IMG/VR virus record: IMGVR_UViG_3300030012_001099
Location: 1-35,794 of that record
Origin: a virus
Reading direction: 5' to 3' (one strand)
Length of the DNA stretch: 35,794 bases
Shown here: piece by piece, positions 28,738 to 35,644 of the stretch
Numbering within the stretch: the stretch's first letter is position 1
Layout: every line of letters begins with the position of its first letter
Position numbers and translations under genes: made by a program
The notes under the pieces: generated by a model
The model's input: the letters and a program-made list of their open reading frames with translations, nothing else
Database searches by the model: none
Told to the model about the DNA's origin: nothing

Positions 28738-30683
28738 GCAACAGCAGAACGGCTCGTACTGCTGATGCAACTGCAAAAGAACAATCAACAACAGCACCAG
28801 GCGACATCATCCCGATTGTTTTTTGTAAACGTTCAACAGAAGGACCGCAGACGGGCAAGGTTGGAGGAGTTTGGATGCAGCCTGCAAAAATGAAGCAGGG
28901 ATCTTTCGGGTTTCAGGGAATTTTTCTTTATCCAATTAGTGAAGGTGAAATCGTTTCTACGCCTACAGCTAGTAAAACATACGTCGGCAATCAGTCACTA
29001 GCAACGCGGCGTGGAACTACTCCAACGGTTACTACATATTATAAATCCACGGCTACAATGGCCTCAGCGCCAAACGTTTGCCCAATTACTAGCGGAAAGA
29101 TTTTTTGCGATCCTGACACTGTAAATTATGTCGCTCAAATAATAAAAGCACCAAGCTATTCAGACACGATACCTGATCGTTTTAATTTTTATTGGAATGA
29201 AGCACGATTAACCATTGGAACCGGCAATACGACAAACTCTGTTATAAGGTTTCCAACAGCAGACGACGATGGCTCAATAGAAGGAATTACAGTTATTGAT
29301 GTCAAAACAGGAAATGATCTTACAAGTTCGTGGCTTCAGGATCCCGTCGGGCCATATTTTAGCGTTGTAAACGCAAGAAACACTGCTGGTGGATCACGCG
29401 CCAAGCCTGTAGGTGAAGTTGAATGGTTGTGGAATGATATTGCCTCACCTCAAGAGACTCCTGGCACTTTACAAACGCCGCTGAAAAATGTTGGATCGGG
29501 TTTCAGCTGGTACACAGCTTTTGGCGCAGCCTCTGAAGATGATCCTGTAATTATGCAATTTGAAGATGGATTTGTTGACAACACTTACGTTCCGGGGGTC
29601 CCTGCAACTAGCGAAACTGTGGCTGTCGTTCAAGAGTTTCACTTGTCCCCTGTAGCTGATCCAACAAACTTCCCGTCCTCTTATGATTTTACGGATTACG
29701 CAGACATCACTTTTTTAGAAATTCAGGGCGACATATACGACGAAAGCAATTTTGCATCGCTTGAATACAAAACCACAACCCGTCAAATATCTGTCCTAAT
29801 TGAAGAGGGTGTCAAAGTGGCCTTGTATAGCGCAGGGACACCGAGTTCAACTGGAGCAAGTCAGCAATTTGTAGATTTAGCCATGTATTTGTTTGCCCTT
29901 AATAAACGTCTTATTGCAGGCACTACAGCCGACATCTCTTCACCCATTGATACATCAAACCTTCAAGACCTAGCAACTTTTCACACAAACCTTGGTTTGT
30001 TCTTTAATGGAATTATCGAACAAAGCGTAAACATCATTGATTTTATCTCGACGATGGCACCGTTCTTTTTTGTGTCTTTCGTTTCTGAAAATGGGCGGTA
30101 TTCCCTGAAGCCTATTCTGCCTTTAACAAGTGGGAACGAAGTTGATACAACTGCGTTGACGCCGACTGCAACATTCACAGACTCTGAGATCATTCCTGGC
30201 AGCTTTGAGAAGAATTTTATCGAAGCGGAAGAGCGCAAAGACGTACAGGTTTCAGTAATTTTTCGAGAGACAAAAGCAAAAAGAATAGGGGCACAAAAAT
30301 CTAAGCAGGTCAGGTTTTCAAACGTTTCAAGTGATGCACGCATGGTGCAATTTGACATGACCGACTGCTGCACAACAAGCGCACACGCTGTAAAATTTGC
30401 GAAGCTGCAGCTTGCAATTCGCAAACATTCGACTCATTCAATTCTATTTAATACTGCTCTAGTCACAAGTAGTTTGACAGTAACGGACATCATTAAGGTG
30501 CAACGTCTACGCAAAAACAATGTCGGGGATGACCGCTCTGAGTTGGATCATTACCAAGTAACATCTATTATTCATGGAACAGACGGGACTACAACGATTG
30601 AGGGGATGCACTTTCCTCTTGACAGTTCAGGTGTCGCAAAGATCAGCGATGATTTTGCCAACGGCAGTTTTAAAGTAATTTGA
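28584..30683 (+). CDS. Tail hub/tip attachment protein (lambda J-like position)
   Basis: 699 residues from ATG 28584, which lacks its own strong ribosome-binding site. After a basic, low-complexity N-terminus (YARARRRSAREAKKAQQKAS) comes a large beta-rich protein with GDIIPIVFCKRST near the start (a frequent feature of hub proteins) and, in the middle and C-terminal parts, segments such as FFNGIIEQSVNIIDFISTMA, ENGRYSLKPILPL and RETKAKRIGAQKS, which recall the central hub fold. It would seal the tail tip and hold fibres. Assignment rests on order and local pattern. Confidence 0.72.
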   Translation: MVSTPGYYKQLVQQNKRAYARARRRSAREAKKAQQKASALCTAQTRSDEDISNSRTARTADATAKEQSTTAPGDIIPIVFCKRSTEGPQTGKVGGVWMQPAKMKQGSFGFQGIFLYPISEGEIVSTPTASKTYVGNQSLATRRGTTPTVTTYYKSTATMASAPNVCPITSGKIFCDPDTVNYVAQIIKAPSYSDTIPDRFNFYWNEARLTIGTGNTTNSVIRFPTADDDGSIEGITVIDVKTGNDLTSSWLQDPVGPYFSVVNARNTAGGSRAKPVGEVEWLWNDIASPQETPGTLQTPLKNVGSGFSWYTAFGAASEDDPVIMQFEDGFVDNTYVPGVPATSETVAVVQEFHLSPVADPTNFPSSYDFTDYADITFLEIQGDIYDESNFASLEYKTTTRQISVLIEEGVKVALYSAGTPSSTGASQQFVDLAMYLFALNKRLIAGTTADISSPIDTSNLQDLATFHTNLGLFFNGIIEQSVNIIDFISTMAPFFFVSFVSENGRYSLKPILPLTSGNEVDTTALTPTATFTDSEIIPGSFEKNFIEAEERKDVQVSVIFRETKAKRIGAQKSKQVRFSNVSSDARMVQFDMTDCCTTSAHAVKFAKLQLAIRKHSTHSILFNTALVTSSLTVTDIIKVQRLRKNNVGDDRSELDHYQVTSIIHGTDGTTTIEGMHFPLDSSGVAKISDDFANGSFKVI

Positions 30684-31060
30684 TGGCTAACTTCCCTTCC
30701 ATAGTTCCCAATCAACGATCTCTAACCCTCGGAGACTTTCCTGGCACACGTTATGAAGGCTCGTCTGGCGTTGGAGCTAGTTTTCTGTTCAGCACTGCCG
30801 ATAGGGTGAATCAGCTTTTGTCTCTTCAGTTCCGTGCGATTACAGAAGCGCAGAAAAAGCTGATTGCTGACCATTTTATAAACCAACAAAGTGGCCTGCT
30901 GCCTTTTGACCTTCCGAATGAAATTTGGTCGGGATACACAACGGTGCCAGTAAGCTCTTCTGAATACCAATGGCGTTACAGCGAGTCTTTAGAGATCGAG
31001 CCTGGTGGCATTGCAGGCCGCTTTAATGTAGGTGTAAGACTGGTAGCAGTTCCAATTTAA
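30683..31060 (+). CDS. Minor tail protein, paralogue A
   Basis: 125 residues from ATG 30683 (TGATG). NFPSIVPNQRSLTLGDFPGT at the start, LSLQFRAITEAQKKLIADHF in the middle, then LPNEIWSGYTTV, EYQWRYSESLEIEPGG. It shares this order of motifs with the next gene, so the two arose by duplication. Likely a tail-tip or fibre-adaptor subunit; family not recognised. Confidence 0.7.
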   Translation: MANFPSIVPNQRSLTLGDFPGTRYEGSSGVGASFLFSTADRVNQLLSLQFRAITEAQKKLIADHFINQQSGLLPFDLPNEIWSGYTTVPVSSSEYQWRYSESLEIEPGGIAGRFNVGVRLVAVPI

Positions 31061-31062
31061 AT

Positions 31063-31566
31063 ATGGCGAGCATATTCCCTTCAATCTCTCCCAACGTTCG
31101 TGTCTATACAAGTGGCAGTTTTGCTGTAACCGAACGTTCAGGGGCTAATGGTTCTTTCAACGCATTTCGGAGGGGCAGCAGGCAAGTAGGGCAAACATTA
31201 AAGATTCAGTTTCGGCATTTGTCTGAAACAAACATGAATGTGATTAAATCCCACTTTATAGAGAGGAAAGGAACATTTGACGCGTTCCTTTTGTCTGATG
31301 CTTTGTGGAGTGACTACACCGGAGATCCTCCCTTCCCGCTGCTGGGTGACACTGCGTGGCGTTTTGCAAGCTCACCCGAAATTACTGACGTATCTTTTGA
31401 CCGCTTTGATGTTTCGGTGGATCTTGTCAGTCACCCTATTTTGCAGGGAGACATTATCAGCACAGCAGTACCCATTAATGCCTCGGCTGCAACTGCTGAC
31501 TACATCTACAATACTGGGCAGGCTGCAACAGTCCCCACATATAAAATCGACGCAGGCCCATCATGA
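31063..31566 (+). CDS. Minor tail protein, paralogue B
   Basis: 167 residues. SIFPSISPNVRVYTSGSFAV, LKIQFRHLSETNMNVIKSHF, FLLSDALWSDYTGDP and AWRFASSPEITD align with the previous gene; the C-terminal 40 residues (PINASAATADYIYNTGQAAT) are an addition that may link to the fibre. The next gene starts inside its stop (ATGA). Confidence 0.7.
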   Translation: MASIFPSISPNVRVYTSGSFAVTERSGANGSFNAFRRGSRQVGQTLKIQFRHLSETNMNVIKSHFIERKGTFDAFLLSDALWSDYTGDPPFPLLGDTAWRFASSPEITDVSFDRFDVSVDLVSHPILQGDIISTAVPINASAATADYIYNTGQAATVPTYKIDAGPS

Positions 31567-32693
31567 CGATTCAACTCACCACATTGATGCAGCAGCGGCG
31601 TGACACTGCCGCAAACTGGACAACCAATAACCCGACGCTGTTAAGCGGGGAGCTTGGGTTTGAGTCCGACACCAACAAAATGAAAATTGGTGATGGATCG
31701 ACGGCCTGGACATCTTTAGGATACATCCCATCATTTTCTTTTTCTGGCTATCCTCTGGCGACGGCTGATATTTCTGACGATGCAATAACGGGAGACAAAC
31801 TTGCTAATGACATCACGATTGCTAATGACTTAACTGTTACAAACCGCCTGACAGTAAACGGTACACTCACCACGATTAACAGCACAACGTTGCAGGTAAA
31901 TGACAAAAATATCGAGCTTGGCACTGTTGCTACTCCAACTGATACGACTGCGGATGGTGGTGGCATCACGCTAAAGGGAGCAACTGATCACACTATTACT
32001 TGGATAAATAGCACTGACAGCTGGGATTTTTCTGAGCACGTAAATGCTGCTTCTGGCAAAGAGTTCAAAATTAATGGCACTAGCGTTCTCAGCAGTAGCA
32101 GTCTTGGTTCTGGTGTTACTGCTTCCAGCCTTACTTCTGTTGGCACGTTGAGCAGTGGAACCTGGTCTGCAAGCACTATTGCCGTTGACAAAGGCGGCAC
32201 TGGTCAGACCAGTTACACAGACGGTCAGCTACTAATCGGTAACACCAGTGGCAATACCCTCAGCAAGGCGACTCTGACAGCTGGTAGCAATATCACGATA
32301 ACTAACGGCAATGGCACTATCACAATCGCTGCTAGCGGTGGTACGAGTGTTTCTGCAGGCGATGGCATTGATGTAAGCGGTTCTGAGGTCAGCGTTGATC
32401 TCAAGGCGAATGGCGGTCTTACTATTGAGTCAACTGAGCTTGCCGTTGACCTCGCTGCATCCAGCATCACCGGAACCTTGCCGGTTACAAAGCTGACAAG
32501 TGTTACATCAACAGCCGCTGAGCTAAACATTGTTGATGGCAGCACTTCTGCAACGTCAACGACTCTTGCCGCTGCGGATCGCATGGTCATCAACGACGCT
32601 GGGACGATGGTTCAAGTTGCGTTGAGTGACCTCGTGACCTTCCTAGAGAACGCGACTGCGAGTAGCTTTGAACTTGATGGAGGTTCGTTCTAG
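31563..32693 (+). CDS. Tail fibre protein 1
   Basis: 376 residues. The N-terminus (LTTLMQQRRDTAANWTTNNP, LLSGELGFESDTNKMKIGDG) is the hyaluronidase-like or virion-attachment motif of many tail fibres. The remainder is low-complexity beta sequence rich in Thr, Ser and Gly (DKGGTGQTSYTDGQLLIGNT, SNITITNGNGTITIAASGGT), typical of trimeric shafts. It has no self-cleaving chaperone of its own. Receptor binding is the probable role. Confidence 0.85.
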   Translation: MTIQLTTLMQQRRDTAANWTTNNPTLLSGELGFESDTNKMKIGDGSTAWTSLGYIPSFSFSGYPLATADISDDAITGDKLANDITIANDLTVTNRLTVNGTLTTINSTTLQVNDKNIELGTVATPTDTTADGGGITLKGATDHTITWINSTDSWDFSEHVNAASGKEFKINGTSVLSSSSLGSGVTASSLTSVGTLSSGTWSASTIAVDKGGTGQTSYTDGQLLIGNTSGNTLSKATLTAGSNITITNGNGTITIAASGGTSVSAGDGIDVSGSEVSVDLKANGGLTIESTELAVDLAASSITGTLPVTKLTSVTSTAAELNIVDGSTSATSTTLAAADRMVINDAGTMVQVALSDLVTFLENATASSFELDGGSF

Positions 32694-32698
32694 AGCTG

Positions 32699-33853
32699 AT
32701 GGCAAACACAATCAAGCAAAAGCGCGGCACCTCTGATCCTGGTGCCTCTGATCTTGTTGTAGGTGAACTTGCGATCAACACCACTGATGGTGGCGTCTTC
32801 ACCAAGACTGATGGTGGAACGGTTGTTGAAGTGGGATCAGGCGGGGGTGGAGCGTCTGCGATAAACGATCTGTCTGATGCACTTACTAATAATTCTGGAG
32901 AAACTATCGGTCTTGGGACTGGCGCATTAGCCAACGATGACGGGACTGATAATGACAACACGGCACTTGGCTACAACGCGCTGAACGCAAACACTTCTGG
33001 TGTACAAAATGTCGGTATCGGCCATGAAGCTTTAAGTTCAAATACCACAGGAGGTGGATTAACTGCTATTGGTTATCGAGCTGCAGCTTCAACCTCTGCA
33101 CCTAATCAAATTGTTGCTATTGGCGCAAAGGCTTTTGAAGATTATGTCGGCACGTTTTCACTTGGTTTTAGTGTCGCAATTGGTCAAAGATGTGCAATGG
33201 AGGCGACCACTCCATATCATTTAACGGCTGTTGGAAACGCAGCCCTGGTTACTGCAACAACTGGCGGAACTTTTTGCACTGTTCTCGGGAGTGCTTCTGC
33301 TGAAGCGTTGACAACAGCAACAAACGTAACTGCTATTGGTTACCAAGCTTTGAAAAGCGTTACAACAGGCGGTTCAAACACCGCTGTTGGCCAGCAAGCT
33401 GGTGGCAATATCACGACGGGGTCTAACTGCACGGTGCTCGGTTCGGGTGCTAACGCCAGCTCTGCTACTGCAACTAACGAGGTAACGCTCGGGAACAGCA
33501 GCGTTTCAACTCTTAGGTGTAATACTCAAACGATCAGCAGCTTGTCTGATGCACGCGACAAGACTGATGTGCAAGAACTGCCAGAGGGTTTGGACTTCAT
33601 CAGCAAGCTCAACCCTGTGAAGTTTCAGTGGCAAACCCGTGACGGCAACGGCAAGGATGGAACGTATGAGGCTGGCTTTATTGCACAAGAGCTGCAATCT
33701 GCACAACAGGATGCTGATGCTGATTACTTAGGTCTGGTGATGGATTCAAACCCAGATCGACTTGAGGCTTCATACGGGAAGCTTGTTCCGATGCTTGTCA
33801 AAGCTATTCAGGAGCTAAAGTCCGAAGTGGAACAGCTCAAGGCAAATGTCTGA
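32699..33853 (+). CDS. Tail fibre protein 2 with YadA-like repeats and S74 chaperone
   Basis: 384 residues. The N-terminal GELAINTTDGGVFTKTDGG motif attaches to the virion. Residues about 75-270 are YadA-head-like repeats of the form N-x-A-x-G-x-x-A (NTALGYNAL, NVGIGHEAL, LTAIGYRA, VTAIGYQAL, NTAVGQQAG). The end is an S74 intramolecular chaperone: LSDARDK with the expected Ser283/Asp284 cleavage, DFISKLNPVKFQW, AGFIAQEL and a C-terminal coiled coil. The chaperone trimerises the fibre and then cuts itself off. Confidence 0.9.
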   Translation: MANTIKQKRGTSDPGASDLVVGELAINTTDGGVFTKTDGGTVVEVGSGGGGASAINDLSDALTNNSGETIGLGTGALANDDGTDNDNTALGYNALNANTSGVQNVGIGHEALSSNTTGGGLTAIGYRAAASTSAPNQIVAIGAKAFEDYVGTFSLGFSVAIGQRCAMEATTPYHLTAVGNAALVTATTGGTFCTVLGSASAEALTTATNVTAIGYQALKSVTTGGSNTAVGQQAGGNITTGSNCTVLGSGANASSATATNEVTLGNSSVSTLRCNTQTISSLSDARDKTDVQELPEGLDFISKLNPVKFQWQTRDGNGKDGTYEAGFIAQELQSAQQDADADYLGLVMDSNPDRLEASYGKLVPMLVKAIQELKSEVEQLKANV

Positions 33854-34067
33854 CACTCCAACAGCAGCTGAGATTGCACAGCATTATTCGGCTGCAATGG
33901 ACAGTGTGAATTTGATCAACCTGTTAATGGATCAGGACAGCCGTAACACTGATGAGCAAGATACGGTCTTTCGCAACGTCGAACACCTGAAAATTATGGT
34001 TGCCAAGGATTTTTGGACAACTGAAGACTTGACACCTCTAAACGACGCAATCACTGCGGGATCCTGA
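33846..34067 (+). CDS. Small protein after the fibre gene, possible fibre-assembly factor
   Basis: 73 residues from ATG 33846, overlapping the fibre end by eight bases. Acidic and helical: SDTPTAAEIAQHYSAAMDSV, NLLMDQDSRNTDEQD, RNVEHLKIMVAKDFW and TTEDLTPLNDAI. Location suggests a chaperone or an accessory of fibre assembly, without family evidence. Confidence 0.7.
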   Translation: MSDTPTAAEIAQHYSAAMDSVNLINLLMDQDSRNTDEQDTVFRNVEHLKIMVAKDFWTTEDLTPLNDAITAGS

Positions 34068-34258
34068 TGCAACGACCTGACCCAATGATTTCTGGCAAAC
34101 CTGGTGCAGAAGATGTTGTGGCGGAACGCAATAAAACAGTATGGTTAGAAGAGTTGTATTTGTTAGATGGCCGCGATCAAACAGACCATCCTCAACATGG
34201 TTTGTTTACTGGGCTGGCGATAAAGTATCAAAATCTGTCTTCGACTGACGGTTATTGA
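34067..34258 (+). CDS. Small unknown protein ending the tail operon
   Basis: 63 residues from ATG 34067 (TGATG). Polar, with VWLEELYLLDGRDQTDHPQH and HGLFTGLAIKYQNL. Its stop codon lies within a promoter -35 at 34255. No family recognised. Confidence 0.65.
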   Translation: MQRPDPMISGKPGAEDVVAERNKTVWLEELYLLDGRDQTDHPQHGLFTGLAIKYQNLSSTDGY

Positions 34259-34283
34259 CGGTCTGCCAACACATTGACACACT
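34255..34283 (+). promoter_or_regulatory. Promoter resembling the GGTATGCC set
   Basis: -35 TTGACG (34255-34260), 17-base spacer, -10 CACACT (34278-34283). Bases 34255-34268 (TTGACGGTCTGCCA) differ at one position from 12306-12319. The -10 is weak, so this is a less certain member; it would drive the exported protein gene at 34347. Confidence 0.5.
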
Positions 34284-34346
34284 CTGGCAACCGTCACAGT
34301 GACAGTCCTAGTAATCTGTCAACGGAAAACGTTTTCTTCCTTTCCC

Positions 34347-34709
34347 ATGCTCAAGTCTCTAATTGTGAGTGGTGCCGTCGCTACTGCAGCTGCGCTGGCA
34401 TCTCCTGTAGCCGCAGCTCCTTATTTGAACGTCGAGAACAACTCTTCATATTCCGACGGTTTCTCCGGGGCTATTACAGATCTTCACATTGGATATGAAG
34501 GCGGCGAAGGCGCTTTCAACTTCTATGCACAAGGCGGTTTTGCATTGGTGGATGACACTGAAGAAATCAACACTGAGCTGTCAGGAAAATTTGGTGGCAG
34601 CGTCAGCCTTGCTGATTCTGGCTTAAACCTCTATGGCGAAGTGTCTGGCATAACTACTGACGACGATCCTGCCTTCGGAACAAAAGTAGGTGTTAAATTC
34701 GGATTCTGA
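34347..34709 (+). CDS. Exported beta-barrel-like protein
   Basis: 120 residues from ATG 34347 (frame open from 34299). Residues 1-23 form a signal peptide (MLKSLIVSGAVATAAALASP then VAAA). The mature part alternates polar and hydrophobic residues in short strands (FNFYAQGGFALVDD, LNLYGEVSGIT, TKVGVKFGF) and ends in Phe, as do outer-membrane barrel proteins. It has its own promoter candidate and terminator. A phage outer-membrane protein could block superinfection or alter permeability; the function is inferred from topology only. Confidence 0.72.
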   Translation: MLKSLIVSGAVATAAALASPVAAAPYLNVENNSSYSDGFSGAITDLHIGYEGGEGAFNFYAQGGFALVDDTEEINTELSGKFGGSVSLADSGLNLYGEVSGITTDDDPAFGTKVGVKFGF

Positions 34710-34735
34710 GCTAATCTATAGCTGAGCTGGTCCTA

Positions 34736-34772
34736 CCCTCTCCTGGTCTCACACAGCAGGAGAGGGTTTTTT
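34736..34772 (+). terminator. Rho-independent terminator after the exported protein gene
   Basis: CCCTCTCCTG (34736-34745) and CAGGAGAGGG (34757-34766) form a perfect ten-base stem with an 11-base loop, followed by six T. Confidence 0.93.
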
Positions 34773-34892
34773 ATGGTCAAAAGTTTCATCGTTTTCTTGT
34801 TGAGCTTATTTTGTTTTATTGAGCTATACCATTTGAAGTATCACCATCAACAGCCTTCTCACGAGGTTAAGTCAAATGCAAAAAGTTTTTAA
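34773..34892 (+). CDS. Possible 39-residue single-span membrane peptide
   Basis: ATG 34773 directly after the terminator U-run opens MVKSFIVFLLSLFCFIELYH followed by a His/Lys-rich tail. Residues 4-19 form one membrane helix. AGGAGAGGG in the 3' arm of the terminator could be its ribosome-binding site. It overlaps the next start by 17 bases. Transcription would require read-through, so confidence is low. Confidence 0.4.
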   Translation: MVKSFIVFLLSLFCFIELYHLKYHHQQPSHEVKSNAKSF

Positions 34893-35109
34893 CGCTTTGT
34901 CTGTAGCGTCCTTTGTGATGAGCGGCGCAATGGTTATTGGATCGGTGATGCTTTATACACGCATCCCGTCGTTGACAAAATACTACATAAGCGAATTAAA
35001 GCTTGAGTTAACTGAGCTGATGCTTGAGGCAATGCCGAAGCAAATCGAAGAAGCAATGCCAGAGCTGCCTACTAGCACTGGACCAGCTGTGCCGTTCAAG
35101 CTTCCATGA
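34876..35109 (+). CDS. Small single-span membrane protein
   Basis: 77 residues from ATG 34876, with GAGG at suitable distance. Residues about 6-28 (NALSVASFVMSGAMVIGSVM) are a membrane helix; the remainder is an amphipathic helix (KLELTELMLEAMPKQIEEAM) and a Pro-rich end. I recall short proteins of this kind in cyanophages. Next start overlaps by ATGA. Function unknown. Confidence 0.7.
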   Translation: MQKVFNALSVASFVMSGAMVIGSVMLYTRIPSLTKYYISELKLELTELMLEAMPKQIEEAMPELPTSTGPAVPFKLP

Positions 35110-35330
35110 GCGATCAGGTCAACTCACCGTCCCACTACAAAAAAGGTCGCATTGAAGCGATTGAGGTGATCGAGGATGTGGTTGCTGGAGCGCCTGATGC
35201 TGTAACTGGGTATTTGGTGGGGCAGACCATGAAATACTTGCTGCGGGCATGGCACAAGGGCAACACCGTGCAAGACCTGCAGAAAGCCGCTTGGTACTTA
35301 AATCGCGCTATCGACAGGTTTAACGCTTAG
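35106..35330 (+). CDS. DUF3310 family protein
   Basis: 74 residues from ATG 35106. VNSPSHYKKGRIEAIEVIED, GYLVGQTMKYLLRAWHKGN and DLQKAAWYLNRAIDR are the defining elements of DUF3310, sometimes called SaV-like or nucleotide-kinase-like. The family is common in phages and its biochemical role is not established to my knowledge. Its stop overlaps the stop of the convergent gene by four bases. Confidence 0.88.
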   Translation: MSDQVNSPSHYKKGRIEAIEVIEDVVAGAPDAVTGYLVGQTMKYLLRAWHKGNTVQDLQKAAWYLNRAIDRFNA

Positions 35331-35644
35331 GTCACCATCTTGGTATGAGCAGTTGGATCGTCGTCATGAGCTTCCGGCCCAAAACCTTCAGCCTTGATTC
35401 GTTCAGCAAAGTCCGGTTCTGGCGCGGGTGCTTGAGGTTTCTGATCAAACGAAGCTAGCCATTCACGCAAAGCATCTCCTGTTGGTGTTTTTGGCGGCCA
35501 TTTGACAAATTTCAGCAGCGCCTTCGGGTCAGTGAATAGTCTTGAGGTATTGCCAGATAAACATGCATAAACGTAAGGCGGCCCCTCACGTTGCTTGGTA
35601 CGGTCAATCCAAAGTTCTCCTGCAGTAAAACGTTCTGATTTCAT
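35327..35644 (-). CDS. Small unknown protein on the opposite strand
   Basis: 105 residues from ATG 35644. The N-terminal half is compact and aromatic (GELWIDRTKQREGPPYVYAC, LFTDPKALLKFVKWPP), the C-terminal part Pro/Glu-rich and disordered. It is the only minus-strand gene in this neighbourhood, convergent with the DUF3310 gene and divergent from the proline-rich membrane protein gene with overlapping start codons. Function unknown. Confidence 0.65.
   Translation of the reverse strand: MKSERFTAGELWIDRTKQREGPPYVYACLSGNTSRLFTDPKALLKFVKWPPKTPTGDALREWLASFDQKPQAPAPEPDFAERIKAEGFGPEAHDDDPTAHTKMVT

Noticed and set aside
31748-32961. Long minus-strand ORFs under the fibre genes
   Set aside because: They are shadows of repetitive fibre codons (Val/Ser/Leu-rich), without ribosome-binding sites.
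34796-34830. Promoter TTGAGC plus TATACC for the 34876 gene
   Set aside because: Spacing to the possible -10 is 18-19 bases with poor matches; kept only as a weak possibility.
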